A stretch of DNA of 64,000 bases from Nostoc sp. MG11 (GTDB lineage: Bacteria > Cyanobacteriota > Cyanobacteriia > Cyanobacteriales > Nostocaceae): assembly GCF_014904695.1 (NCBI RefSeq), contig NZ_JACXXN010000012.1, forward strand, positions 124,001 through 188,000, read 5' to 3'. Both the position numbers and the translations under genes were made by a program. A model generated the notes under the pieces. The model made no database searches. It was not told the DNA's origin and was given only the letters and a program-made list of their open reading frames with translations. Each line of letters starts with the position of its first letter. The first letter of the stretch is position 1. Shown here in pieces: positions 8,861-18,309 of this stretch.

Positions 8861-9565
8861 ATGCATGATAAAGTCATCATCGTTGTCGGTGCTACTGGCG
8901 GCATTGGTTCAGCTTTAACTCGCAAACTTGCCCCTACAGGGGCACAGTTGATACTGACTGCCAGAGATGCAATTCGTTTAACAACACTGGCAGATGATTT
9001 ACCTGGGTCAATTTTGACCATTCCCTGCGACATTACTGATCCGCAACAGGTAGACACTTTAATAAAAAAGGCTGTTGCCGAGTTTGGTCAAATCGATGTT
9101 TTGGTGAATGCGGCTGGTGCTGGTATTCTCAAGCCCTACAACAACCTGGAACCAGCTGATTTAGACAAGATGCTAGATGTCAACTTAAAAGGTAGCTTCT
9201 ACACTACTCAGGCGGCTGCTGAAGAAATGCAAAAGCGCAAGTCTGGTCATATTTGTAACGTGATCGGTATTTTGGGCAAACATTCGATGGCAACGGCCGC
9301 GGCTTATTCGGCTTCCAAGTTTGGCGTTGTTGGTTTCAGCAAATGCATAGCAGAGGAACTTAAGCGTTTTGGTATCAAGTTCACGCTATTCTACTTTGGT
9401 GGGGTAGATTCTCCTTTCTGGGACAACGTGAATTTAAAGGTAGATAGAAAAAAAATGCTTAGTCCTGAAACTGCTGCCAATGCGATTTTCTTTGCTCTTT
9501 CTGCGGAACCGCAAGCTGTGCCAATGGAAATTAATATTCAACCTGATAGTCATCTGTTCTTCTAA
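8861..9565 (+). CDS. SDR family NAD(P)-dependent oxidoreductase
   Basis: A classical short-chain dehydrogenase of 234 residues. The cofactor motif GATGGIGSAL is near residue 10, NAAGAG near 85, and the catalytic YSASK near residue 150. It ends with a short C-terminus without a membrane segment. The substrate cannot be read from the sequence. The gene stands alone between the MerA-like gene and hppD. Confidence 0.85.
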   Translation: MHDKVIIVVGATGGIGSALTRKLAPTGAQLILTARDAIRLTTLADDLPGSILTIPCDITDPQQVDTLIKKAVAEFGQIDVLVNAAGAGILKPYNNLEPADLDKMLDVNLKGSFYTTQAAAEEMQKRKSGHICNVIGILGKHSMATAAAYSASKFGVVGFSKCIAEELKRFGIKFTLFYFGGVDSPFWDNVNLKVDRKKMLSPETAANAIFFALSAEPQAVPMEINIQPDSHLFF

Positions 9566-9671
9566 AATCAGAGTGTGCTTACATAATTCTTGCTTAGGAA
9601 AGACCTGAAAATCTAGCAAAAAAGGCAGAATTTACAGATATATAAGCTGTTGTGCTGGATTTTCGTAACTT

Positions 9672-10787
9672 ATGATAAAAATTGACCATGTTCACTTTTA
9701 TGTAGAAGATGCCAAAGTATGGCGGGATTGGTTTGTACACCATCTCGGTTTTGAAGCAGTAGCCGATAGTATCAGTTCATTTCACACTTGTACGGAAGTC
9801 GTGAAAAGTGGTCTAGTCTGTTTTTTACTGTCTTCACCACTATTACCTATAAGTCCGGTAGCTGAGTTTCTGCATCAGCATCCACCTGGTGTAGCAGATG
9901 TCGCTTTCATTGTCGAAGATGTGGAAGCAGCGATCGCCCTGGCTGAAGCACACGATGCCGAAGTTATACAACCCATCCAAGAACATCAGGAGGGTGATAT
10001 ATCTTTGAAGTGGGGCAAAATTTCTGCTTGGGGTGGGCTAACTCATACTTTAATAGAAAGGCACTCTCTTAGAGGGGAAGAGTTGGAGAGTACGAGGCTA
10101 GAGGAAATAAATAAACAAGTACTCTTGTCTCCCCCTTCTCTTAATACCCCCTCCTCTTCGATTACTGCCATAGATCACATCGTGCTAAACGTAGCAGCAG
10201 GCGATTTAGAGCGAGCTGTTGCTTGGTATGAAAAAATCCTAAATTTTCAACCCCAACAGGTATTTAAAATTAAAACTGATCGCTCTGCCTTACACAGCCG
10301 AGTCATGGTTTCGCGCAACGGTAACGTACAGATGCCAATTAATGAGCCAGCTTCTAGCAATTCCCAAATTCAGGAATTTCTAGATGTCAACCGCGGCCCT
10401 GGAATTCAACATATCGCTTTGCGAACACCCAATCTTATTAGTGCGATCGCCCAATTTCGTGCCGATGGTTTATCCTTACTCTCAGTTCCCAACAGCTACT
10501 ACTCGCGGCTAAAACAGCGACAAGGACTCCCACTATCACACCAAGAAATTGAAGCGATCGCCCAACAAGAAATTCTAGTGGACTGGCAAGAAGATGCTCC
10601 CGTAGAGCTAGAAAATGCCGCTCCCCTACTTCTGCAAATTTTCACACAGCCCATTTTTGAACAGCCGACATTTTTCTTTGAGTTTATTGAACGCCGTTTC
10701 CAGGCTCAAGGTTTTGGGGAGGGTAACTTTCGCGCCTTATTTGAAGCCATTGAAAGCGAACAAATTAAACGCGGTACTCTCAGCTAA
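9672..10787 (+). CDS. hppD: 4-hydroxyphenylpyruvate dioxygenase (HPPD)
   Basis: The enzyme converts 4-hydroxyphenylpyruvate to homogentisate, the head group precursor of tocopherol. Two vicinal-oxygen-chelate domains are present. Iron ligands are readable in the second: His in ITAIDHIVLN, His in GPGIQHIALRT, and Glu in FFFEFIERR; the signature GFGEGNFRALFEAIE closes the protein. At 371 residues it is near the bacterial length. Residues about 136-165 (RGEELESTRLEEINKQ through SPPSLNTPSSS) form a low-complexity linker between the domains that looks derived from STRR-like DNA (10070-10165). Confidence 0.9.
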   Translation: MIKIDHVHFYVEDAKVWRDWFVHHLGFEAVADSISSFHTCTEVVKSGLVCFLLSSPLLPISPVAEFLHQHPPGVADVAFIVEDVEAAIALAEAHDAEVIQPIQEHQEGDISLKWGKISAWGGLTHTLIERHSLRGEELESTRLEEINKQVLLSPPSLNTPSSSITAIDHIVLNVAAGDLERAVAWYEKILNFQPQQVFKIKTDRSALHSRVMVSRNGNVQMPINEPASSNSQIQEFLDVNRGPGIQHIALRTPNLISAIAQFRADGLSLLSVPNSYYSRLKQRQGLPLSHQEIEAIAQQEILVDWQEDAPVELENAAPLLLQIFTQPIFEQPTFFFEFIERRFQAQGFGEGNFRALFEAIESEQIKRGTLS

Positions 10788-10930
10788 ACAATTTAAAATT
10801 CAAAATTTACTTACTTCCTTAAAAAGAGGTTTCTAAAAAAACGCCTAGCTAAACTTGATCGTGCTGTTGGTTTCTCGAAAAATAGCCACACAAGTGAGAT
10901 AATTTTAATAAAAATTAACATTTTCCGCCG

Positions 10931-11623
10931 ATGCTAAGACTAATTACTGACTTCGACGGTCCGATTATTGACGTTTCCGAACGCTATTACCGTGTTTATC
11001 AATTCTGCTTGGAAAAAACTAGATACCCAAACCAAACAGTGCGAGAACTTTCTAAAGCGGAATTTTGGCAGATGAAGCGATCGCGCGTTCCCGAAAAACA
11101 AATCGCCTTGAATTCTGGGTTGGACGAAGCACAAGCACAAGAATTTTCCCAGTTGCGGCGGCAAACAGTACATACAGAACCTTACTTCCAGTATGATAGC
11201 CTCGCACCTGGTGCTGTAGACGCACTGTTAAAAATTCAACAAGCTGGTGTCGATTTAGCGGTTATGACCATGCGCCGGGTTTGGGAATTAGATTATGCTT
11301 TTAAAAAATACGATTTAAGTAGATTTTTCCCAGAAAATCGTTGTTATTGTCTGAGTAACGACTACGTTAAAACCCGCGACATCGAAGACAAACCTTTGTT
11401 GATGGCAAGAGCATTAAAAGATCTTCCCCCCGCTGCTGATACTTGGATGGTGGGGGATACAGAAGCAGACATTGCTGCTGCTAAAAAACACGGTGTTAAG
11501 GTGATGGCTGTAGAGTGTGGCATCCGCGATCGCGTTCAGCTAGAACTTTACCACCCCGACTTAATTGTTAAGGATCTAAGCATTGCTGTAGATTTAATCT
11601 TAGAGCCTCAACGCTTTATCTAG
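10931..11623 (+). CDS. HAD-superfamily hydrolase
   Basis: A 230-residue HAD phosphatase-type protein. Motif I is DFDGPIID at residues 7-14; this lacks the usual second Asp of DxD at the +2 position (it is DFDG with Asp at +2 kept and Pro after Gly). Motif II is MTMRR, motif III the lysine region DIEDKPLL, and motif IV GDTEADIAAAKKHG. The family hydrolyses small phosphate esters; no substrate is indicated. The gene is 143 bases downstream of hppD on the same strand. Confidence 0.8.
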   Translation: MLRLITDFDGPIIDVSERYYRVYQFCLEKTRYPNQTVRELSKAEFWQMKRSRVPEKQIALNSGLDEAQAQEFSQLRRQTVHTEPYFQYDSLAPGAVDALLKIQQAGVDLAVMTMRRVWELDYAFKKYDLSRFFPENRCYCLSNDYVKTRDIEDKPLLMARALKDLPPAADTWMVGDTEADIAAAKKHGVKVMAVECGIRDRVQLELYHPDLIVKDLSIAVDLILEPQRFI

Positions 11624-11817
11624 GGCTACTCTGTATCTACCACTTCAAATGGGAATTTGTCTATTTTTCTTTCATCTTGGTAATAGGTAATTGGCTTCTA
11701 ACCCATTACCCTTTACCAGCAATACATATCCAAAATCCAAAACTCACACCAATTTTGTTTGGGTAGACTTTCTAAGACGTAAAAATAGGGTATGTATGGC
11801 CCTAATCTCAACTAGGT

Positions 11818-12438
11818 TTAACGTAGAAAGCTACTAACCAACCACAACAATATGAATGTTAGTACCGTAGAGAACTGATTCGACGTAATAAATGGTGTTT
11901 GAGATATTAGCCAGCTAGCTACTAAGCCTCCAGCGATTAGGCCAATTATCAAACAGATTAGCGTGAACAAAACTGCTCTACCAAATTTGCCTTCTTTGCG
12001 ATTGAGAAAGTAAATACTTACTCCTACCCCAACCACCAATGCTAACTGCAAAACCTGGTCGCCCGCCTCTGGATAAAACACACTGATCGCACTCAACCCA
12101 AGATACCAAGCTCCTGGTAAGAGTACATCCATAGGTGTTGGTTGATCCAACATTCGTTGCAGCCATGCGGGCGACTGCTCACGCGGAGTTGGACTTTCTT
12201 TAGGAGGCGATTGCACACGCAACTCTGGGAACCGGATACGCTCAGGTACTTTGATTTTGCCTTCTTGGCGCATTCGTAAGCGATCCATTAAAATCGCATC
12301 GTAAGCTGCTTCAATCACTTCTAGACGCTTGGCATCGCCACTGTGTTGCTCGAATAGGCGATTACGAGCATCCTGAATTTCATCGAAGCTAGCCTCTTCT
12401 GATACCCCAAGTTTTTCGTAGGGATTTTGATCGCTCAT
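11818..12438 (-). CDS. CPP1-like J-like membrane protein
   Basis: 206 residues. The N-terminus (NPYEKLGVSEEASFDEIQDA) is a degenerate J-domain without the HPD tripeptide, as in CPP1 (chaperone-like protein of protochlorophyllide oxidoreductase). The C-terminal half has three or four hydrophobic segments from about residue 105. Plant and cyanobacterial relatives stabilise POR and assist membrane insertion. It is likely a thylakoid or plasma-membrane protein; the client here is unknown. It stands alone and faces the HAD gene. Confidence 0.8.
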   Translation of the reverse strand: MSDQNPYEKLGVSEEASFDEIQDARNRLFEQHSGDAKRLEVIEAAYDAILMDRLRMRQEGKIKVPERIRFPELRVQSPPKESPTPREQSPAWLQRMLDQPTPMDVLLPGAWYLGLSAISVFYPEAGDQVLQLALVVGVGVSIYFLNRKEGKFGRAVLFTLICLIIGLIAGGLVASWLISQTPFITSNQFSTVLTFILLWLVSSFLR

Positions 12439-13117
12439 GGGAGTTTGTTACTTTAGCCTCGGTCAGCGGCAGTCTTTTGTCGAAGAAAAAACAGCTTTAG
12501 GTTGCATTCTAATCGAGACTGATGTCCCGACAGATTTTTGTACCCTACCAGGATAGTAGCACGGGTCAGTTTGATTGACTTGTGAATTTTAACTACAGTC
12601 ACTTTAACATATTGCTAGAACTCCGTGTATTTCCTCATGTCGTTACCTAGTTAGCGCTTTACTCTAGAATTTGAACTGGGATACCTACACATTTTTATGA
12701 AAAAATTAACTTTACGGTTTCAAATTTGGCAACTTACCGTGCCCTGAGTGAGTCTTATTAAATTAGCCTTACAATTCCTTGTGGGATCGATCTATATTCC
12801 GCATATCGATTTAAAACTGTAACGTTTTAAATTAGTATCTAACTCCGAAAAACTGTCCCAGCGTAGCAGACCGCTGCGGCTAAGATCAGAACATCTGTCT
12901 GCGGGACATAAAATTGACAATTACAAGGTCTGCATTTCCATGTAGCGCTGGCTGTTAAAAGTTTTGCGCTTTCATTGTTCAGAATCCCGATTACACTATT
13001 ATTTTGAATAATCAGGATTCTCATGCCTTAGCCTTGTAAATTCTTAATTAGTGCCGAAGTGGAAACTGCGTATTCACGCAATCCTCATGTTAATCCTATG
13101 AATTTTTGTACAAAGTG
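12439..13117. other. Gap without a supported gene
   Basis: About 680 bases separating two divergent genes. Near 12984-13020 an imperfect inverted repeat pairs AATCCCGATTA with TAATCAGGATT. A short ATG frame at 12697 (16 codons) and a minus frame at 12839-13024 have no ribosome site or similarity. Confidence 0.4.
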
Positions 13118-13843
13118 ATGGTCATGGCTCCTGCCAAGATTCTTGTAGTTGACGACGACCCTGCGGTCCGCAATTTAATCCAACGCTTTTTGATTAAGCA
13201 GAACTATCAGGTGGAGGCTGCTGAAGATGGAAAGATGGCTTTAGCTCTATTTGAGCAATTTAACCCTGATTTGGTAATTCTAGATGTGAATTTACCAGAT
13301 GTAATTGGGTTTAACCTCTGCCAAGAGATGCAAAGTCGTAATGGTGTGTTTGTTCTCATGCTGACTAGCCGTGCAGACGAAGCTGACAAGATTCGCGGCT
13401 TTGCTAAAGGTGCTGATGATTATCTCACCAAACCCTTTGGGCTGGGAGAACTAGAAGTCAGAGTAGCGGCTATTTTGAGGCGTCAGCGGGTTGTGACTAC
13501 CGCCGAACAGAAACGCCTGTTATTTGAAAAACTTATGATTGATCCAGTGCGGCGGGAGGTGACACTTAATAGCCAACCAGTACTCTTAACTGCTCTGGAA
13601 TTTGACTTGTTGCATTTTTTAGCCAGTCATCCGGGTCGAGTTTGGCGGCGTGCAGAACTAATCCAAGAGGTGTGGGACTATGAATATGTGGGCGACCAAC
13701 GGGTTGTAGATGTACATATTGGTCAAATTCGCAAGAAGATTGAAGTAGATGCTAGTCAGCCAGCATTAATTCAAACTGTACGTGGCGTAGGCTATAAATT
13801 TGAATGTCCTACTCAAACCCAGCAGTTGGAGGCCAAGTCCTGA
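13118..13843 (+). CDS. OmpR/PhoB-type response regulator
   Basis: The receiver domain begins AKILVVDDDP with the acidic pocket, has the phosphoacceptor Asp in LVILDVNLPD (about residue 56), the Thr/Ser switch in MLTSR and the Lys in LTKPFGL. A winged-helix DNA-binding domain follows (LTALEFDLLHFLASHPG, then RVVDVHIGQIRKKIE and TVRGVGYKF). ATG 13118 or 13124 is the likely start; a TTG at 13106 has no ribosome site. It has no adjacent kinase, so it is an orphan regulator. It is not close enough to RpaA or RpaB motifs to use those names. Confidence 0.9.
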   Translation: MVMAPAKILVVDDDPAVRNLIQRFLIKQNYQVEAAEDGKMALALFEQFNPDLVILDVNLPDVIGFNLCQEMQSRNGVFVLMLTSRADEADKIRGFAKGADDYLTKPFGLGELEVRVAAILRRQRVVTTAEQKRLLFEKLMIDPVRREVTLNSQPVLLTALEFDLLHFLASHPGRVWRRAELIQEVWDYEYVGDQRVVDVHIGQIRKKIEVDASQPALIQTVRGVGYKFECPTQTQQLEAKS

Positions 13844-14040
13844 GTCCGTAGTCTAGAGTTTTAACTCTTAACACTTGACTAAAATACCTAAGTACTGGAC
13901 TTCATAAATCCGTAACTTAATGTGCCATGCTGAGCGGAACGCAGTGTAGGTTAGATGCGTTCCATTCAGAATGACATTGATAATTGAGAATTTTTCAACC
14001 TTTGCAACAGATATGGATGAACTTTTAATAGAGGTTCTAG

Positions 14041-14080
14041 AGAACTCTGAGCATCAGTTTTCGGCGCTCAGAGTTCTTTT
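14041..14080 (+). terminator. Strong rho-independent terminator
   Basis: A perfect 12-bp stem, AGAACTCTGAGC at 14041-14052 and GCTCAGAGTTCT at 14066-14077, is followed directly by TTT. It lies 200 bases beyond the response-regulator stop, so either the transcript has a long tail or a separate small RNA ends here. Confidence 0.75.
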
Positions 14081-14089
14081 ATGCAATGA

Positions 14090-14310
14090 AGTGGCTTCCT
14101 TTCTCTAAGAGATGCTCCTTCGCGTTGAGAGAAGACCCTTCGAGATCGTTACCTCGCTACCGCTTCTCTACGAGACGCTGCTTTGTAGCTTGCTTCCCTA
14201 TAGGGGGTACGCTAACGCAGTTTCCTAGGTTGGGAGACCCTACTTATCCTGCGGTAACGCCCACCGTAGGATGCCCGTTCGCCTCCGGTCTCCTTTAGAA
14301 GAAGGGCTGT
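14090..14310. repeat. Mosaic of dispersed Nostoc repeats
   Basis: A GC-rich patchwork of short inverted pieces (CTCTAAGAGATGCTCC, TCTACGAGACGCTG, AACGCCCACCG and similar) of the kind widespread in Nostoc intergenic DNA. A 70-codon frame across it has the composition of the repeats and is not a gene. Confidence 0.6.
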
Positions 14311-14385
14311 AGGGCGAACAGTACTGAACTAACCGTGCTGGTTTACCAGTCTCCAATCTCTATTTTCAAGCCAGGGTAATTATAT

Positions 14386-14583
14386 TTAGCAGTGGTGAAA
14401 CAAAGTTTCCAGATAGACTCGAGCCGCACGGCGATCGCTATCTCCATTTTGCAGCAAAAATAGTGATAGGGCTGCTGTTAATACTCTGTTTTGATCCCAA
14501 TCGGGATGCTTTTCTAAGTAGTTTTTTAGGGATTCGTGGAGTGTTTCGGGAATTTCTGTAAAGATGCCAATTGTTGTGTTCAT
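14386..14583 (-). CDS. DUF2811-type small cyanobacterial protein
   Basis: 65 residues: IFTEIPETLHESLKNYLE, then HPDWDQNRVLTAALSLFLLQ, then RRAARVYLETLF. It resembles the cyanobacteria-specific DUF2811 family of unknown function, small helical proteins. A ribosome site AAGGA precedes the ATG by 7 bases. The overlapping 73-codon minus frame is a shadow. The gene stands alone. Confidence 0.75.
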   Translation of the reverse strand: MNTTIGIFTEIPETLHESLKNYLEKHPDWDQNRVLTAALSLFLLQNGDSDRRAARVYLETLFHHC

Positions 14584-14961
14584 AAGATTTTCCTTCTATG
14601 AGACTAATTAACAGGGACAAGTTGCTTGCGGTAAAGCAGCATAGGGCTAGCTCACACAATCTTTCGCCAGTCCGACAATCTGCACCAACATCTTAGGTAA
14701 TATATTTTACAAATTTAATGTCAGCGGTTGAGCGCACTACAAAAGCAAGCCGCACCATTGTGCGCCAAGAGGGGGTGGGTTTGTCAATGCTGCGAAATGT
14801 TAAAAACGATTGTATAAAAAATAAATGCTAACCAAATAATCAGGCTTAGAACCATTTTTTAGTTACTTTACTTAACAAGAACTCAGTCCACGCAGTTCAT
14901 TGCCATTTGTAATCAACAATCCCCAGTAAAACGTTAAGAGCCTATTGGCTCGTAGTATGGG

Positions 14962-15003
14962 TGTGGAAAACTGCAAAAATACCTGTGGAAACCCTGTGGA
15001 ATT
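14962..15003. promoter_or_regulatory. Three phased DnaA-box-like sites
   Basis: TGTGGAAAA at 14962, TGTGGAAAC at 14984 and TGTGGAATT at 14995 lie in the same orientation. On the other strand the first reads TTTTCCACA, a recognised cyanobacterial DnaA box form; the others keep TTCCACA or ATTCCACA. The spacing is 22 and 11 bases, two and one helical turns. The surrounding 600-base gap is AT-rich and gene-free. No dnaA or dnaN lies in the window, so this may be an accessory DnaA-binding site rather than the origin. Confidence 0.4.
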
Positions 15004-15197
15004 AGTGAGGAAAATAGCAGTCAATGATAAGAATTACAAAAACGTTTACAAATTATTCTCACCTGCGCTTGATTGCGAGCAACCTGAAAGTGAGATGTTA
15101 TGAGGGCGATCGCAGTTGAAATCAAGATGTCTATGCATCGAAAATATAGTAGAGACTCCATGAACCCAGAATATACGAGGCTTGAGGCAGCATAGTG

Positions 15198-15848
15198 TCA
15201 ATTCCGACGCTCTTGCAACTTACGATAAACCGATTTCAAATCCACTTGATGGTAAGCTAAAGCAACCAAAGTATGATATAACAAGTCAGCTACTTCACCT
15301 GCGATCGCATCAGCTTCATCATCCTTAAAAGCCATTACGACCTCAGCAGTTTCTTCACCGATCTTTTTTAAAATCTTGTTATCACCACCAGCTAATAACT
15401 TACACGTGTAAGAACTTTCAGTAGGATTGTCACGGCGATCGCATATCACCTGAAACAATTGCGATAATGTATCGCCTGGTGGTAAGACAATTTTCCCGTT
15501 TACTTGATGAAAACAACTGCGTTCACCAGTGTGGCAAGCAATATCTCCAATCTGTTCCACCCCAATGAGCAGCGCATCACTATCACAGTCATAACGGATA
15601 GTCTGTACTTTCTGAATATGTCCAGAAGTTGCTCCCTTATGCCATAATTCCATACGGGAACGACTCCAAAACCAAGTTTCTCCAGTTTCCAAAGTCTTAT
15701 GTAACGACTCCTGATTCATCCACGCCATCATCAGCACAGTGCCATCAAGATAATCTTGAACAATTGCAGGCACTAGACCCTGTTCATCGTAACGAATTTC
15801 CTTAACAGGGATAGCAGAACGCAGTGAATGCAGATTGTTAGAATACAT
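15198..15848 (-). CDS. hisIE: HisIE bifunctional histidine biosynthesis enzyme
   Basis: The 216-residue fusion catalyses steps 2 and 3 of histidine synthesis. The N-terminal phosphoribosyl-AMP cyclohydrolase has [24 protein letters not shown] and the zinc motif CHTGERSCF. The C-terminal phosphoribosyl-ATP pyrophosphatase (from about residue 125) has [15 protein letters not shown] and GEVADLLYH. The start ATG at 15848 fits. No other his genes are nearby, as is usual in cyanobacteria. Confidence 0.95.
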   Translation of the reverse strand: MYSNNLHSLRSAIPVKEIRYDEQGLVPAIVQDYLDGTVLMMAWMNQESLHKTLETGETWFWSRSRMELWHKGATSGHIQKVQTIRYDCDSDALLIGVEQIGDIACHTGERSCFHQVNGKIVLPPGDTLSQLFQVICDRRDNPTESSYTCKLLAGGDNKILKKIGEETAEVVMAFKDDEADAIAGEVADLLYHTLVALAYHQVDLKSVYRKLQERRN

Positions 15849-15949
15849 ATCAGCTAGCTTGCTCTAATGAGAATGATTCATGGATTCACGATACCATTCT
15901 AAATACAACAGCTGATATGCTTTTGTGAATTGAATTTTATTAGCCAACT

Positions 15950-16138
15950 TTAAACAAGAACATTTCTTTCCATAGCAGATTGCATTTTTATCGCACTTAA
16001 TGCAACTTGGTGAGCTTTTGGTGCTTCACCATACCAGTGAATCGCCGAGTTAAAGGCTGCCCGGTAAAGATCCTGGTATGCCTCAGATAATCGAGTACGA
16101 ATCTCTAAAGGCAAGTCTTCATTGGATTTATATAACAT
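15950..16138 (-). CDS. ChaB family protein
   Basis: 62 residues matching the ChaB core: NEDLPLEIRTRLSEAYQDLY, RAAFNSAIHWYG, then a helix ending in AIKMQSAMERN. ChaB-type proteins are small acidic/basic helical proteins of uncertain role, once linked to the ChaA cation antiporter in E. coli. No chaA is nearby. It is divergent from hemL with 109 bases between starts. Confidence 0.7.
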   Translation of the reverse strand: MLYKSNEDLPLEIRTRLSEAYQDLYRAAFNSAIHWYGEAPKAHQVALSAIKMQSAMERNVLV

Positions 16139-16247
16139 ATTGTTATTTTTATAGTTCAGTTAATTTTATACGATAGAAATTCTAAGCAGTTTTTAACCCT
16201 ATCCTAAGATAGAGCTTTTTTTTCTTGCCCACTGTTAGGAGAGAACC

Positions 16248-17546
16248 TTGGTAAATACCACGATAAAAACAACAAAATCACAAGAAATCTTCGCTGCTGC
16301 TCAAAATCTCATGCCAGGAGGAGTTAATTCTCCAGTGCGTGCTTTTAAATCTGTAGGCGGACAACCCATCGTTTTTGATCACGTTAAAGGCGCATACATT
16401 TGGGATGTAGATGGCAACCAATATATTGACTATGTAGGCACTTGGGGGCCAGCAATTTGCGGTCATGCTCATCCCGAAGTTATTGCAGCGCTGCATGAAG
16501 CTTTGGAAAAAGGTACCAGCTTCGGTGCGCCCTCGGTACTGGAAAATGTTCTGGCAGAAATGGTCATCGATGCTGTTCCCAGCATTGAAATGGTAAGATT
16601 TGTTAACTCTGGAACTGAAGCCTGTATGGGAGTTTTGCGGCTGATGCGGGCTTTCACTAAACGCGACAAAATTATCAAATTTGAAGGCTGCTACCACGGC
16701 CACGCTGATACCTTTTTAGTTAAGGCGGGTTCTGGTGTTGCTACACTCGGCTTACCCGACTCCCCAGGAGTACCTAAATCGGCAACTAGCAACACTCTAA
16801 CTGCTCCTTTCAATGATCTGGAAGCTGTAAAAGCCTTGTTTGAGGAAAACCGTGACGAAATTGCTGGCGTCATTCTTGAGCCAGTCGTCGGTAATGCTGG
16901 CTTTATTTCTCCTGATGCTGGCTTTTTAGAGGGCTTACGGGAACTTACCCACGAGCATGGAGCGTTATTGGTGTTTGACGAGGTAATGACAGGCTTCCGC
17001 ATTGCTTACGGTGGTGCCCAAGAGAAATTTAGTGTCACTCCCGATTTAACAACGCTGGGTAAGGTTATCGGTGGTGGTTTGCCAGTCGGAGCCTATGGCG
17101 GTCGCCGGGATATCATGTCAATGGTTGCTCCCGCAGGCCCTATGTATCAAGCTGGCACTCTTTCAGGTAATCCTTTGGCCATGACTGCTGGTATTAAGAC
17201 TTTGGAATTGCTGCAAAAGCCTGGTACTTATGAGTATCTTGACCGGATTACGCAGAAGCTAGCTGACGGTTTACTGAAAATTGCCCAAGAAACAGGCCAT
17301 GCGGCTTGCGGCGGTCAAATTAGCGCCATGTTCGGGTTATTCTTTACCTCTGGGCCAGTTCATAATTATGAAGATGCGAAAAAGTCTGATACTGCTAAAT
17401 TCGGACGTTTTCATCGCGGTATGTTAGAGGGCGGTGTTTACTTAGCACCTTCTCAGTTTGAGGCTGGATTTACATCTTTAGCTCACACTGAAGAAGATAT
17501 TGAGCAGACTTTAGCAGTGGCAAGGGATGTAATGTCTAGCCTGTAA
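16248..17546 (+). CDS. hemL: Glutamate-1-semialdehyde 2,1-aminomutase HemL
   Basis: This PLP enzyme makes 5-aminolevulinate from glutamate-1-semialdehyde, the entry to chlorophyll, haem and bilin synthesis. It has 432 residues with [13 protein letters not shown] at the N-terminus, [22 protein letters not shown] and the PLP lysine in [11 protein letters not shown] near residue 272. The start is TTG at 16248, set by AGGAGAG ending 5 bases before it and by the typical family N-terminus (MVNTT). The metallothionein gene is convergent downstream. Confidence 0.95.
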   Translation: MVNTTIKTTKSQEIFAAAQNLMPGGVNSPVRAFKSVGGQPIVFDHVKGAYIWDVDGNQYIDYVGTWGPAICGHAHPEVIAALHEALEKGTSFGAPSVLENVLAEMVIDAVPSIEMVRFVNSGTEACMGVLRLMRAFTKRDKIIKFEGCYHGHADTFLVKAGSGVATLGLPDSPGVPKSATSNTLTAPFNDLEAVKALFEENRDEIAGVILEPVVGNAGFISPDAGFLEGLRELTHEHGALLVFDEVMTGFRIAYGGAQEKFSVTPDLTTLGKVIGGGLPVGAYGGRRDIMSMVAPAGPMYQAGTLSGNPLAMTAGIKTLELLQKPGTYEYLDRITQKLADGLLKIAQETGHAACGGQISAMFGLFFTSGPVHNYEDAKKSDTAKFGRFHRGMLEGGVYLAPSQFEAGFTSLAHTEEDIEQTLAVARDVMSSL

Positions 17547-17591
17547 CTAAAAAATTGCTGAGTTACCGTTCGCCCTTGGCGTCTCCCTTGG

Positions 17592-17630
17592 GAGAAGTTG
17601 GAGCACTGGCTTCCGGCGTTCCAACTTCTC
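17592..17630. repeat. Hairpin in the hemL-metallothionein gap
   Basis: The 11-bp arms GAGAAGTTGGA and TCCAACTTCTC flank a 17-base loop 45 bases after the hemL stop. There is no T-run, so it is more likely a dispersed repeat or transcript-end structure than a canonical terminator. Confidence 0.5.
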
Positions 17631-17723
17631 GCTGAGTTCTGAGTAAAGACTACTTTTTTCCGACTCAGCACTTCAACTCAACGTCAGTAGACGCTTCTGC
17701 TCAGAATGGTAACTCAGCACTAC

Positions 17724-17885
17724 TTAACAGCCACAGCCCTCGTGACCACAGCCTTTGATAGTTCGATGACCTTCAGCACAAGCTTCAGAGCAATAGTATT
17801 TGCTGTCCTTGTTGATGCTATCTTCAAGTGAAACGATACACAAGCAGGTCGGGCAAGCGCATTTCATTTGGTTTACGGTTGTCAT
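17724..17885 (-). CDS. smtA: SmtA-type bacterial metallothionein
   Basis: A 53-residue protein with ten cysteines: MKCACPTCLCIVS, YYCSEACAEGH, then CGHEGCGC at the end. The Cys spacing (CxCxxCxC, CxxxC, CxH, CxxxCxC) and the two His residues match the SmtA/BmtA family that binds Zn and Cd in a zinc-finger-like four-metal fold. Its ATG at 17885 lies 46 bases from a perfect 28-bp palindrome. It probably buffers zinc or detoxifies cadmium in the cytosol. No SmtB-like repressor gene is in the window. Confidence 0.9.
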   Translation of the reverse strand: MTTVNQMKCACPTCLCIVSLEDSINKDSKYYCSEACAEGHRTIKGCGHEGCGC

Positions 17886-17931
17886 ATTTTTCTCAATTTC
17901 CTTTTAAGATTACTGTGAAAAGACTACTCTA

Positions 17932-17959
17932 AAATATATGAACAATTGTTCATATATTT
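17932..17959. promoter_or_regulatory. Perfect 28-bp palindrome, SmtB/ArsR-type operator
   Basis: AAATATATGAACAA is followed directly by its reverse complement. The core ATGAACA-N2-TGTTCAT is the 12-2-12 type operator bound by SmtB/ZiaR-class ArsR repressors upstream of smtA in other cyanobacteria. Its position overlaps the expected promoter of the metallothionein gene. Repression without metal and release by zinc is the likely mode (inferred). Confidence 0.8.
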
Positions 17960-18309
17960 ATTAATATAACTTAAATTGGTATTGGAGATGGAGAGAGTGG
18001 GTAAGAAGGAGAGGTGTTTTTATTTAAATCTATTAATTAAATATACGTAATACTGTTTGTTTTTGATAAACAATAAGTTGCAATAATCGCTACGTATTTA
18101 GGCTAAATAATCATCGATAAAAGAGTTTTAAGAGTCAGTACAGTAAATTCTCTTCAGTTTGTTAAAGCTTTAAGTAAACTCAGTATAACTTTAGCAACTC
18201 TTCAAAGTCTTTCCAGCAAAAATTACCTGGTAAAAGTTGATTCTGCTCTCAATAATGAAATGAGAGTGTAATGCTCCCCGTTATTATTCGTGCAGCGAGT
18301 TGACAGTGC

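Noticed and set aside
12839-13024. 61-codon minus-strand ORF
   Set aside because: Crosses an inverted repeat, has no ribosome site and no similarity.
14086-14298. 70-codon plus ORF after the response regulator
   Set aside because: Its sequence consists of dispersed Nostoc repeats; composition follows the repeats rather than a protein.
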